A DNA stretch of 61,840 bases from Gemmatimonadaceae bacterium (GCA_017881585.1 JADGQS010000003.1:1-61840); one strand, 5' to 3'. Shown: positions 28,108-37,534, counted from the stretch's first letter. Notes: generated by a model from the sequence alone, not told the origin. Program-made: numbers and translations.

Positions 28108-31100
28108 ATGAAACGACTACTTCTTGCCGTCGCCCTTTGCATAGTGGCGCTCGGCGTGCCGGCCCTTGTCCGCGCTCAAGTTGGATCGACCACCGACATC
28201 ATCACCGGTAAAGTCACCGGTCCGAACGACGAGCCCATCGCTGGAGCGCGTGTCGAGGTGATGTCCATCGAGACGCAGGTCACGCGATTCCGCACCACGA
28301 ACGAGAAGGGGCAGTACACGCTGCTCTATCCGGACGGCGGCGGGCAGTACCGCGTGACGTTCAAGGCGATCGGGATGGCGCCGTTCGTTCTCAACCTGAA
28401 TCGTCAGGCCGACGAGGATCGCCTCGAGGCCAACGCGAAGATGAGCCCGACGAGCCAGCGGCTCGGCCAGATCGTTGTTCGCGCGGCGCCGAACCCCAAC
28501 GGAAACGAGCGGCCGACGGCGGGCAGTACCGAGAAGGTGCTCAGTGGCGAGCAACTCTATCGCCTGCCGGTCGACGCGTCGGATCCCGCGCTCGTCGCCT
28601 CGCTGGCGCCCGGGGTGATCCTGCTCGGCGGATCGGACTCCACGGCGAATTCGTTCGTGATCGCCGGACAGCGCGCGGACCAGAACCAGATCACCCTCGA
28701 CGGCTTGTCGTTCGGCTCGGGGAGCGTACCGTCGGAAGCGGTACGCAATACCCGCGTCATCACCAACACCTACGATGTCGCCCGCGGGCAATTCACCGGC
28801 GGCCAGGTGGCGAGCACGACGCGCAGCGGCACGAACGTCATCCAGGGCTCGGCCGGCTACGTCATGAACCAGCCGGATTTCGAGTTTCCGGATACGTCGT
28901 CGCAGGCGACCGCACGGTTCACATCCAACCAGCTCAGCTTCGGAGTCGGCGGCCCGTTCGTGCAGGACCAGTCGTTCTGGTTCGTCTCCGCCAACGGGAG
29001 CGCGCGGACGAGCGACATCAACACACTGCTCAACGCCAACAACCTGTTGCTCGAGCGTTCGAACGCCGCGCCGGACTCGGTGGCGCATTTCCTCGGCAGC
29101 CTGAGTCATTACGGAATTCCGACTTCGTCGCTCATCGTCCCGAACGACGCCCTCACGGACCGCTCGACCGCGCTGACGCGCATGGACTTCGCGCTCGGCG
29201 ATCGTCACACGCTGACCGTGCGCGGCGACTGGAACTGGACGTCGCTCGACGCGACGCGACTGAGCACGCTCTCGGTGCCGGCGCACGGCGGCGACACGAG
29301 ATCGCTCGGCGGCGGACTGATGACGTCGCTCAGCTCGCAGTTCGATATCGGCATCATCAACGAAGCCCGCCTCTACTTCAACGACTCGAAGAACAACGCG
29401 CAGCCGTTCCTGACCATGCCGCAGGGCTCGGTTCGCGTCACCTCAGCCCTGCCGGACAGCCTGACCGGCATCAGCAACTTCGTATTCGGCGGCAACGCCG
29501 GAATGCCGACGTCCACCGAGACGAAGCAGTTCGAGTTGACGGACGAAGCCAGCTACTTCAAGGCCGGAAGCGCGCACCGCTTCAAGCTCGGATTCTTCGG
29601 CAACATCACGACCTTCGACAACAACCAGACCACGAACCAGCTCGGATCGTGGAGCTACAACTCGCTTTCGGATTTCGATAACAACCTGCCGAGCCAGTTC
29701 ACGCGGACGCTGACGCCGAGGGTCCACATCGGTGACACGGAGAACGCGGCGGTCTATCTCGGCGACGCATGGCGCGTGTCGCGTGCGTTCCAGATGGTGT
29801 ACGGCCTGCGCGCGGAAGGGACGCGTTTCGACGGACGGCCCGCGTACAACCCGGATATCGAGACGCTGTTTGGTCGAAGCACCAGCAACTTCCCGTCGGA
29901 AACGCACCTCAGCCCGCGGATCGGATTCACGTGGACGGAGGGCTTGCCGCCGGTGCCGGTGCGCGCGCCCGGCGACACCACCAACCGCAACAACGGCCAG
30001 CAGGGCGTCACACAAGGTCAGGGCGGCGGATTCGGCGGCGGATTCGGCGGCGGTGGTGGTCGTGGCGGCGGTGGTGGTCGTGGTGGCGCCGGTGGCGGCG
30101 GCGGACCGAACATGTTCCAGGGCCTCTCGACCACCGTCATTCGCGGCGGCATCGGCGAGTTCCGTGGCAAGGCCCCCACCGGCCTGTTCACGAACGCGCT
30201 CGACGCCACCGGCCTCGCGGGTTCCGAGTCGCAGCTCGTCTGCATCGGTTCGGCGACGCCGATTCCCAACTGGTCGGCGATGATCAACGATCCGGCTGCG
30301 ATCCCCAATCAGTGTCTCGGTGGCGTGAACTCCGGCCCGTCGGTGCTGTCGGCGAACAAGCCGAACGTCACGACGTTCGCCCCGGATTTCCAGGCGCCCC
30401 GCGCGTGGCGCGGTTCGCTCGGCGTGCAGCGTCGAATCCTCCAGCGCTACACCGTGAACGTCGATGCGACGTATGCGCGCGGCACCAACTACTACGGCGT
30501 CACGGACCTCAACCTGAACACGACGGCGCCGCAGTTCATGCTGTCCAACGAATCCAACCGCCCGGTGTACGTCACGCCGTTGGCGATCGTGCCCGCCACG
30601 GGCGCACTGCAGTCGCTCAACTCGCGCGTGCAGAGTGCGTACGGTGACGTGTACAGCGTAAACTCGAACCTCGGCTCCGAGGCGAAGCAGGTAACGGCGT
30701 CGATCAACGGATTCACGCCGCAGGGCATCAACATGTCGCTTTCGTACACCTATTCGCGCTCTCGCGACCAGAGCACCGCCACCGGCGGCTCCGCCGGCGG
30801 CCTGTTCCGCTCGCCAACGACCGCTGGCAACCCGAACATCACGCCGTGGGGAACGAGCGACAACGAACGACGCCACAACATTCAGTTGACCGCGACATGG
30901 CCCGTGCACCCGTCCGTCGAGTTGACGGCCGTGGTCCAGTATACGTCCGGCAGTCCATACACTCCGCTCGTCGGCGGTGACATCAACGGCGACGGAACAT
31001 CCAACGACCGGGCGTTCATCTACAATCCCGCGGCGACCGGCGACACGGCACTTGCAAACGGCTTGAACCGTCTGCTGTCGGCCGCGCCGTCGCGCATCAG

Positions 31101-31950
31101 GAGCTGCCTGGAGTCGCAGCTCGGCCAGATCGCCGGGCGCAACTCGTGCACCACGGCATGGCAGCCGAACGTCAGCATGCAGATCAACTATCGCCCAGAC
31201 CGCTTGGGACTCAAGCGCAACCTGATGATTTCGTTTGCGCTGACCAATCCGATCGCCGGCGCGGACCTCCTGCTGCACGGCCAGAACAACCTTCAGGGGT
31301 GGGGACAGCCGGCGCGTGCCAACAGCCAGCTGCTCTACGTGACGGGCTTCAACCCGGTGACGAACAACTTCACCTACGCCGTGAACGAGAAGTTCGGTGA
31401 CCAGCGCTCGAACCAGCTGATCATCACGCGGCCGTTCCAGGTGCAGCTGACGGCTCGGTACACGATCGGCCCCGACTACGCGCGCCAGGCGCAGCTCGCC
31501 GCGCAAACGGCGGCTCGGGCCCGCGGCGGTAACGCCGCACCGACGGACACATTGGTGCAGTACACGCGCATGGTGCAGCGCTACGTCCCGAACATCTTCC
31601 GGACCATCCTCACGCGTGCGGATACGCTCAAGCTCGACCTGACGGCAAACCAGAAGTCGCTGCTCACCGTGCTGGCCGACTCGCTCGTGCATCAGATCGA
31701 CACGCTCGGCCTCAAGGTCGCCGCGAAGATGCGCGGCATGGGCAACAACGCGGATCAGGCGGCGGTGCAGGTGCAGCTGCGCGGCATCTTCGCCGACGCG
31801 CAGGAACTCGGTGCCCGCTCGATCGCAGAGGCCCAGATCATCCTGACGAAGGAGCAGTGGGCCAAGCTGCCGGACACGGTGAAGCATCCGCAGTCGGTGT
31901 TCGGCCCGATCCAGGGCGGCGGCGGACGGGGCGGTCGACCCCCGCAATAG
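28108..31950 (+). CDS. Giant TonB-dependent receptor with helical LTxxQ-like tail
   Basis: The 1280-residue outer-membrane receptor has a signal peptide (MKRLLLAV...VRAQ). A carboxypeptidase-regulatory domain (about 25-110) and a plug (about 150-240, 'FVIAGQRADQNQITLDGLSF') are followed by a large barrel of the Oar/OmpA-like TonB family. A Gly/Arg-rich loop is inserted near residues 640-670. After the last barrel strands, about 130 residues form a helical region containing 'LTANQKSLL' and 'LTKEQWAKLP', which resembles the LTxxQ motif of Spy/CpxP periplasmic proteins. The end is again Gly/Arg-rich. The substrate is unknown. ATG 28108 is preferred over 28072 because it starts the signal peptide. 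Confidence 0.9.
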   Translation: MKRLLLAVALCIVALGVPALVRAQVGSTTDIITGKVTGPNDEPIAGARVEVMSIETQVTRFRTTNEKGQYTLLYPDGGGQYRVTFKAIGMAPFVLNLNRQADEDRLEANAKMSPTSQRLGQIVVRAAPNPNGNERPTAGSTEKVLSGEQLYRLPVDASDPALVASLAPGVILLGGSDSTANSFVIAGQRADQNQITLDGLSFGSGSVPSEAVRNTRVITNTYDVARGQFTGGQVASTTRSGTNVIQGSAGYVMNQPDFEFPDTSSQATARFTSNQLSFGVGGPFVQDQSFWFVSANGSARTSDINTLLNANNLLLERSNAAPDSVAHFLGSLSHYGIPTSSLIVPNDALTDRSTALTRMDFALGDRHTLTVRGDWNWTSLDATRLSTLSVPAHGGDTRSLGGGLMTSLSSQFDIGIINEARLYFNDSKNNAQPFLTMPQGSVRVTSALPDSLTGISNFVFGGNAGMPTSTETKQFELTDEASYFKAGSAHRFKLGFFGNITTFDNNQTTNQLGSWSYNSLSDFDNNLPSQFTRTLTPRVHIGDTENAAVYLGDAWRVSRAFQMVYGLRAEGTRFDGRPAYNPDIETLFGRSTSNFPSETHLSPRIGFTWTEGLPPVPVRAPGDTTNRNNGQQGVTQGQGGGFGGGFGGGGGRGGGGGRGGAGGGGGPNMFQGLSTTVIRGGIGEFRGKAPTGLFTNALDATGLAGSESQLVCIGSATPIPNWSAMINDPAAIPNQCLGGVNSGPSVLSANKPNVTTFAPDFQAPRAWRGSLGVQRRILQRYTVNVDATYARGTNYYGVTDLNLNTTAPQFMLSNESNRPVYVTPLAIVPATGALQSLNSRVQSAYGDVYSVNSNLGSEAKQVTASINGFTPQGINMSLSYTYSRSRDQSTATGGSAGGLFRSPTTAGNPNITPWGTSDNERRHNIQLTATWPVHPSVELTAVVQYTSGSPYTPLVGGDINGDGTSNDRAFIYNPAATGDTALANGLNRLLSAAPSRIRSCLESQLGQIAGRNSCTTAWQPNVSMQINYRPDRLGLKRNLMISFALTNPIAGADLLLHGQNNLQGWGQPARANSQLLYVTGFNPVTNNFTYAVNEKFGDQRSNQLIITRPFQVQLTARYTIGPDYARQAQLAAQTAARARGGNAAPTDTLVQYTRMVQRYVPNIFRTILTRADTLKLDLTANQKSLLTVLADSLVHQIDTLGLKVAAKMRGMGNNADQAAVQVQLRGIFADAQELGARSIAEAQIILTKEQWAKLPDTVKHPQSVFGPIQGGGGRGGRPPQ

Positions 31951-31967
31951 CCGGCTCGGCCGGCAAC

Positions 31968-32016
31968 GGCGAAGTCAAAGGGGCAGCGCTTGTCGCGCTG
32001 CCCCTTTGACTTCGCC
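31968..32016. terminator. Perfect 22-bp hairpin after the TonB receptor gene
   Basis: Bases 31968-31989 are exactly complementary to 31995-32016, with a TTGTC loop, 17 bases after the receptor stop. No T-tract follows. The stem is far longer than a typical terminator but sits where one is expected. Confidence 0.75.
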
Positions 32017-32039
32017 TCGATGACAGCAGGAGTGGAACG

Positions 32040-32108
32040 ATTTTGCATTTTCAGCATTGAATTTTGCAAATTGAGTCGATAGATTTGCAGAATCTGCACG
32101 ATTTGCAT
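32040..32108. repeat. AT-rich TTTGCA-type repeat upstream of type III glutamine synthetase
   Basis: Units ending in TGCA (or AGCA) recur with spacings of 9, 12, 21, 9 and 9 bases (for example GATTTTGCA, GAATCTGCA, CGATTTGCA). The patch is strikingly AT-rich against the surrounding high-GC DNA. It may be a leader region or a decayed repeat; no gene is recognised in it. Confidence 0.5.
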
Positions 32109-32162
32109 GGCACAGTGCAGCAACCGCCCGTCTTCGACCTCCGCCCTCGACCGCGAAAAAAC

Positions 32163-34385
32163 ATGTCTTCCTCGCTCTCTCCGCGCTCCGCAGCCATGCG
32201 TGCGATCGCCACGCGTGTGGTCACGCCACCCGACATCCCGGCATCGAACGACACGCCCGTCCCGACCTCGCAGTATTTCGGGATGAACACGCTTGGCGCG
32301 CGACAGATGCGCGACAAGCTGCCGAAGGAGATCTACGCAAAGCTCGTCGCGGCGATCCGGCTCGGCAAGAAACTCGACCTCGACATTGCCCCCGCCGTGT
32401 CGCAGGTCATCAAGGAGTGGGCGCTGTCACGCGGCGTCACGCACTTCTGCCACTGGTTCCAGCCGCAGACGGGACTGACCGCCGAGAAGCACGACAGCTT
32501 CCTGGCGTTCGACGAGAACAAGCTCCCGATCGAGCAGTTCACCGGCGACCAGCTCATCCAGAGCGAACCGGACGCCTCGAGCTTTCCGTCCGGAGGGCTC
32601 CGCGCCACGTGGGAAGCGCGCGGATACACCGCGTGGAACCCCGCCTCGCCGGTGTTCATCCTCGAATCGCCCGGCGCGAAGACCCTCTGCATTCCGTCGG
32701 CGTTCATCGGCTACCACGGCGAGGCACTCGACGAGCTCACGCCGCTGCTTCGTTCGAGCGACATCCTTTCACAGAAGACCATCGAGCTGCTCGACCTCAT
32801 CGGCGACAAGGGAGCGCTGCGCGTGTTCACCACGCTCGGAGCCGAACAGGAGTATTTCCTGATCGACCGCACGCATTTCGCCATGCGTCCCGATCTCGTG
32901 ATGGGCGGGCGCACGCTCGTCGGCGCTCCCCCGCCGCGCGGCCAGCAACTCGAGGATCACTACTTCGGCGGAATTCCCGAGCGTATGCTCGCCTGCATTG
33001 CCGAGGTGGAGTTCGAGCTCTACAAGTGCGGCGTGCCGATCATGACGCGGCACAACGAAGTCGCGCCATGCCAGTTCGAGATGGCGCCGGTGTTCGAGGA
33101 GACCGACATCGCGGTGGACCACAACCAGCTCGTGATGTCGATCCTGAGGAAGGTCGCGCTTCGGCACGGGCTGCAGGCGCTGCTCGCCGAGAAGCCGTTC
33201 GCCGGCATCAACGGATCGGGCAAGCACTGCAACTGGTCGATGGCGATCACGTCCGACAACGAGCTCGACGGTGTGAACCTCCTTAAGCCGGGCAAGACGC
33301 CGCACCAGAACATCCGCTTCCTCCTGATTCTCGCGGCCGTGCTGAAGGCCGTGCACAAGCACGCCGGGTTGATCCGCGCGGGCATCGCGACGTCGGGCAA
33401 CGAACATCGCCTTGGCGCCAACGAGGCTCCGCCCGCGATCATTTCGGTTTTCATGGGCGACATGCTGACGCGGGTGATCGACGACATCGCGGCGGGCAAG
33501 ACGGGCAAGCAGGGCGCGGCACAGGCGATGATCCAGCTCGGCGTCGCGAAGCTGCCGGATGTCGCGAAGGACAACACCGACCGCAACCGCACGTCGCCGT
33601 TCGCGTTCACGGGCGCGAAGTTCGAGTTCCGCGCCGTGGGCTCGAGCCAGTCGATCGCGTTTCCGGTGATGCTGCTCAACGCGACGGTCGCGGAAGCGAT
33701 CGGCGAACTCACGGACGCGATCCGCAAGGAATTGAAGACCACCGAATCGCGCGACGACGCGGTGCTCAAGGTGATTCGCGACGCGTTCAAGCAGACGACC
33801 GCAGTTCGCTTCGAGGGCAACAACTACTCCGAGGAATGGGTGCGGGAGGCGAAGAAGCGCGGCCTGCCGAATTTCCGACGCACGCCTGAGGCGCTCGCGC
33901 AGATCATCACGAAGCCGTCGCGCGAACTGTTCATGAACCTCGCCATCCTGACGAAGGAAGAAATCGACTCGCGCTACCACATCCGGCTCGAGCGCTACAT
34001 CAAGGACATGCTCATCGAGATGCACACGCTCGCGGAGATCGCGAACACGATGGTGCTTCCCGCGGGCTACGAGTACCTCGGTTCGCTCGCATCGGCGGCG
34101 GCGCAGGCGAAGTCGGCCGGCGTAAAGCCGGCGCCGCAGCTTCAGGCCGCCAACGAAGCCGGAGTGATCGTCACCGGACTGCAGAAGAGCGCGGCGGCGC
34201 TGGTGAAGGCGATCGACAAGGCCGAATCGCTGCATCACGACCCCGAAAAGCAGGCGCGCTTCCTGACGGCGGATGGTGCGGCCGCGATGGAAGCGGTGCG
34301 CGCCGCGAGTGACAAGCTCGAGATCAACATCGGCGACGGCTACTGGCCGCTGCCGCGCTACAGGGAGATGCTGTTTCCGGTCTGA
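32163..34385 (+). CDS. glnN: Glutamine synthetase type III
   Basis: The 740-residue enzyme makes glutamine from glutamate, ammonia and ATP in the cytoplasm. Length and motifs fit type III: 'YFGMNTLGARQMRDKL', 'CHWFQPQTGLTAEKHDSFL', 'GAEQEYFLID', 'NGSGKHCNWSM', 'NRTSPFAFTGAKFEFRAVGS' and the C-terminal 'WPLPRYREMLFPV'. I start at ATG 32163; the frame continues upstream into the AT-rich repeat, and ATG 32196 is also possible. A type I enzyme is encoded less than 2 kb away. The gene is bounded by a large inverted repeat. Confidence 0.96.
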   Translation: MSSSLSPRSAAMRAIATRVVTPPDIPASNDTPVPTSQYFGMNTLGARQMRDKLPKEIYAKLVAAIRLGKKLDLDIAPAVSQVIKEWALSRGVTHFCHWFQPQTGLTAEKHDSFLAFDENKLPIEQFTGDQLIQSEPDASSFPSGGLRATWEARGYTAWNPASPVFILESPGAKTLCIPSAFIGYHGEALDELTPLLRSSDILSQKTIELLDLIGDKGALRVFTTLGAEQEYFLIDRTHFAMRPDLVMGGRTLVGAPPPRGQQLEDHYFGGIPERMLACIAEVEFELYKCGVPIMTRHNEVAPCQFEMAPVFEETDIAVDHNQLVMSILRKVALRHGLQALLAEKPFAGINGSGKHCNWSMAITSDNELDGVNLLKPGKTPHQNIRFLLILAAVLKAVHKHAGLIRAGIATSGNEHRLGANEAPPAIISVFMGDMLTRVIDDIAAGKTGKQGAAQAMIQLGVAKLPDVAKDNTDRNRTSPFAFTGAKFEFRAVGSSQSIAFPVMLLNATVAEAIGELTDAIRKELKTTESRDDAVLKVIRDAFKQTTAVRFEGNNYSEEWVREAKKRGLPNFRRTPEALAQIITKPSRELFMNLAILTKEEIDSRYHIRLERYIKDMLIEMHTLAEIANTMVLPAGYEYLGSLASAAAQAKSAGVKPAPQLQAANEAGVIVTGLQKSAAALVKAIDKAESLHHDPEKQARFLTADGAAAMEAVRAASDKLEINIGDGYWPLPRYREMLFPV

Positions 34386-34390
34386 ACGGC

Positions 34391-34485
34391 AACGGCGGGT
34401 AGAAGATCATTGGTCATTGGTCGTTGGTTCTTGGCATACAGCCAATGACCAACAACCAATGACCAATGACGTTTTACCCGCCGTT
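34391..34485. terminator. 45-bp imperfect inverted repeat built of TTGGTCA heptads (bidirectional terminator)
   Basis: Arms 34391-34435 and 34441-34485 match at 39 of 45 positions, with a 5-base loop. The inner part is made of TTGGTCA-like 7-base units (TTGGTCA, TTGGTCG, TTGGTTC) and their complements. It exactly fills the space between the convergent type III glutamine synthetase and outer-membrane protein genes, ending in the latter's stop codon. Confidence 0.8.
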
Positions 34486-36152
34486 CATCTCGCCTCTCTT
34501 AGCCCGTCCCGCGATCGCCCAGCGTTGATCCAGGGTATCGTCGACAGCGACACGATCCAGCGGCTCGGCAGCCCCGACCGCCACACGGCCCGGCCGATGT
34601 CGAGCCTGATCGGCGCCTGCGTGGGCTGGTCGCGAATCTGGCGAAGGCCTATGCCGACGATCACGGCCCGATAGTTCGAGGGATCCATGGAGATGCCGTT
34701 GAAGCTGCGCTCGCGATCCGAGAGCGCCGCCCACAGCGCGCCATCGATCACCCAGCGCCCTTCCTTTGCATACACGTGCAGCGAACGCTCCGCCGTCAGG
34801 CTCAGCGCGCGCTCGGCGAGACGGGATGCAGGTGCGAGCAGGCGCAACAGGGGATCGACGGTGGAGAGTGCGAACACATCGGGGTCCGGATTGTAGATTC
34901 GCTCCCATGCGCCGCGGAATATCCAGAGTCCCCGCGTCGCCTTCCGGAACAACGCCAGACTGGCTCGCAACGTTCCGTTCGAGACGGAATCGCTCGACCA
35001 ATAACCGGACGACCACACGTCGCCGGTGAACACCGTGTGGGGTCCGAGCAGCTCCGTGATCCCGGTCCACCCGTCGAGGTGGGTAATGCGCGTGTTTTGG
35101 TAGAGCTCGTGTCCCACGCCGAATACGACCTCGCCCTCGAGACCTTCGCGCAGCTCCGCCGGCGCCTGTCCGGGCACCAGCCAGTCGATCGCCCCGAAGC
35201 GCCGTGAGCGACGCGACAACCCGAGCAGCGGTACGGTGAAGTTCCGCCGCACGCCGTCCTTGCCGAGCGATCCGCCCGGCTGGGTCACGGTCTCATCGGC
35301 GAGTTCGTGCTCCACACCACCGACCACCGTGTACGCCGCCGTCGGTGTCAGCATCACGAGCCGGCTCACGGTGAACGCGTCCGCCCGCTTCGTGATGTCG
35401 ATGTGCGTGCTCGTCGCGGAGTCGTAGCTCAGCCTGCGTTCCTGCGAGCTCGTGAGCGCGACGCGCCACACGTCGCGATCGGACAACTCGCGGGTCCGCA
35501 CACTCCAGGCCCAGGCGCGACCGTCCGAGAAGGTTCGCATGAGCGCGGCAGCCCTGAACCGCGTGTTGATCAGGTGTGGATCGACGAGCGACAGACTGAA
35601 CGCGTTGCGGCCGTTGACGTTTTCTCCCGATACGGAGATCGCGCGGCCCGTACCGAGCACGTTCACTTCGGACAACGAGGCACGCGACGTTCCGGCCTCG
35701 GCGAACCGCAGACCGCCGCGAAGGCTCCACGCGTCGCGCGTCCACAGCGTGAAGTCGGTCACGCCTTCTCCGCACTGCGTTCCCTCGAGCATGACCTCGC
35801 TGTAGAGGCTCGTCGCGCGCAGCCGGCGGATCGACTCCTCCACCGCGAGCGAATCCATGCGATCGCCCGGAGCGAAACTCAATTCGTTGAGCGCGACGTT
35901 CAACTGCGTCGCGCGGTGGACGTAGCGCGCCGCGGTCGTCGCGATCTTGAACGGGGTCTCGACGTTGCGGGTCTTGACGGTGACCTGCCCCACCGTCGTG
36001 CCCAGCCAGCCGCGCGGGAATGTGGCGTCGAGCGTGTCGGCGGTACAGGCGGGAGGTTGCTGCGCGCCCGCAGCCACCTGCCCTGCAATCGTAGACGAGG
36101 CCGCGGTGCTCAGCGCCAGCGCCGCGAGGAGCGGTCGAACCAAAGTCCTCAC
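34485..36152 (-). CDS. Omp85-like outer membrane protein (POTRA plus barrel)
   Basis: The 555-residue exported protein has a signal peptide ending near AGAQQ. Residues about 60-130 resemble a POTRA module ('VEESIRRLRATSLYSEVML'). The rest is a beta-rich barrel with alternating strands such as 'WSLRGGLRFAEAGTSRASL' and 'VNVLGTGRAISVSGENV'. This is the layout of BamA/TamA-like proteins, though much shorter than BamA and without a recognised substrate-gate motif. The start is probably GTG at 36152; the GGAG before it is too close, so a TTG three codons later is possible. It lies between two glutamine synthetase genes. Confidence 0.65.
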   Translation of the reverse strand: MRTLVRPLLAALALSTAASSTIAGQVAAGAQQPPACTADTLDATFPRGWLGTTVGQVTVKTRNVETPFKIATTAARYVHRATQLNVALNELSFAPGDRMDSLAVEESIRRLRATSLYSEVMLEGTQCGEGVTDFTLWTRDAWSLRGGLRFAEAGTSRASLSEVNVLGTGRAISVSGENVNGRNAFSLSLVDPHLINTRFRAAALMRTFSDGRAWAWSVRTRELSDRDVWRVALTSSQERRLSYDSATSTHIDITKRADAFTVSRLVMLTPTAAYTVVGGVEHELADETVTQPGGSLGKDGVRRNFTVPLLGLSRRSRRFGAIDWLVPGQAPAELREGLEGEVVFGVGHELYQNTRITHLDGWTGITELLGPHTVFTGDVWSSGYWSSDSVSNGTLRASLALFRKATRGLWIFRGAWERIYNPDPDVFALSTVDPLLRLLAPASRLAERALSLTAERSLHVYAKEGRWVIDGALWAALSDRERSFNGISMDPSNYRAVIVGIGLRQIRDQPTQAPIRLDIGRAVWRSGLPSRWIVSLSTIPWINAGRSRDGLREAR

Positions 36153-36202
36153 GCTCCGTTCATCAGGCTGACCGTCTCAGGCCGCACGCGTCATCGCGTC
36201 CC

Positions 36203-37534
36203 TCAATATTTCGCGAGATAGTGTTCGAGTTCCCACGACGACACCTGCGTGATGTACTCTCGCCACTCCTGCCGTTTCGCCGCGAGAAAATGCGAACTGA
36301 TGTGCCCGCCCAGCGCGGCCGTGATCACCTCGTCCTTCTCCAGCTCGTCGCACGCCTCGTTGAGGTCGTGTGGCAGGTCGTCGATGCGAAGGCGCCGCTT
36401 TTCGCGATGCGACATCTCCCAGATGTTCGTCTCCACCGGCTCGCGCGACGTGGCCTTCGTGACCACGCCGTCGATCCCCGCGGCCAGCATCACGGCCAGC
36501 GCAAGATACGGGTTGGCCGACGGATCGGGGCTGCGCAGCTCCACGCGAGTCCCGGTTCCGCGGCGCGCGGGAACGCGGATGAGCGGCGAGCGATTGCGCA
36601 TCGACCATGCGACGTTGATGGGAGCTTCATAGCCCGGCACGAGCCTCTTGTACGAGTTGACGAGCGGATTCGTGATCGCGCACATGCCTCGCGCGTGCCT
36701 GAGCAGCCCGCCGATGTACTGGCGTGCAATCTTGGACAGCTCGAACTCGCCTTTCGGATCGAAGAATGCGTTGCGGCCGTCGCGGAAGAGCGACTGGTGC
36801 GTGTGCATGCCGCTGCCGTTCTGCCCGAACACCGGCTTCGGCATGAATGACGCCACGAGCCCGAATTGCTGGGCCACATGCTTCACCACGAAGCGGAATG
36901 TCGCGATGTTGTCCGCCGTCGTCATCGCGTCGGCATAGCGGAAGTCGATTTCGTGCTGCCCATGCGCCACCTCATGGTGCGCGGCCTCGACCTCGAAACC
37001 CATCTGCTCGAGCACATCGACGATCGCACGGCGCGCTTCCTCGCCGAGGTCCATCGGCGCAAGGTCGAAGTAGCCACCCACGTCATGTGTCGTTGTCGCA
37101 GGCCCGCCGTCCGCCGCCGGCCGGAACAGGAAGAACTCCGCTTCCATCCCCGCGTTCATCGTGTAGCCGAGCTTCGCCGCGCGGGCGACCTGGCGGCGCA
37201 ATGCGGCTCTGGGATCGCCGTCGAACGGCTCACCCTCGGGCATCGTGATGTCGCAGATCAGGCGGCCCACCCGGTTCTGCGGGTCCCCGCCTGGAAACAC
37301 CTTGAACGTCGAGAGATCCGGCGTCAGCAGCATGTCGGACTCCTCGATGCGCACGAACCCCTCGATCGACGAGCCGTCGAACATGATGTCGCCGTCGAGC
37401 GCCTTCGAGAACTGTGACGACGGAATCTCGACGTTCTTGTTGACACCGAGAATGTCCGTAAACGTCAGCCGCAGAAACCGCACGCCGTGCGCTTCAGCGA
37501 GCTTCAGGATGTCTTTCTTTGACGCGCCGGTCAT
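36203..37534 (-). CDS. glnA: Glutamine synthetase type I (alpha-like)
   Basis: The 443-residue glutamine synthetase has the usual motifs: 'RFLRLTFTDILGV', 'FDGSSIEGF', metal ligands in 'MEAEFFLF', 'NGSGMHTHQSLFRDG', 'PLVNSYKRLVPGYEAP' and 'RVPARRGTGTRVELRSPDPS'. The size and the absence of the long C-terminal part suggest the I-alpha group, which is controlled by feedback rather than adenylylation. ATG 37534 gives the family-standard N-terminus (MTGASKKDILKL); a GTG at 37582 would add 16 residues. Neither start has a strong ribosome site. Confidence 0.94.
   Translation of the reverse strand: MTGASKKDILKLAEAHGVRFLRLTFTDILGVNKNVEIPSSQFSKALDGDIMFDGSSIEGFVRIEESDMLLTPDLSTFKVFPGGDPQNRVGRLICDITMPEGEPFDGDPRAALRRQVARAAKLGYTMNAGMEAEFFLFRPAADGGPATTTHDVGGYFDLAPMDLGEEARRAIVDVLEQMGFEVEAAHHEVAHGQHEIDFRYADAMTTADNIATFRFVVKHVAQQFGLVASFMPKPVFGQNGSGMHTHQSLFRDGRNAFFDPKGEFELSKIARQYIGGLLRHARGMCAITNPLVNSYKRLVPGYEAPINVAWSMRNRSPLIRVPARRGTGTRVELRSPDPSANPYLALAVMLAAGIDGVVTKATSREPVETNIWEMSHREKRRLRIDDLPHDLNEACDELEKDEVITAALGGHISSHFLAAKRQEWREYITQVSSWELEHYLAKY

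Noticed and set aside
29443-31947. 834-codon minus-strand frame opposite the TonB receptor
   Set aside because: Same reasoning: composition of a GC-rich shadow and complete overlap with a clear receptor gene.
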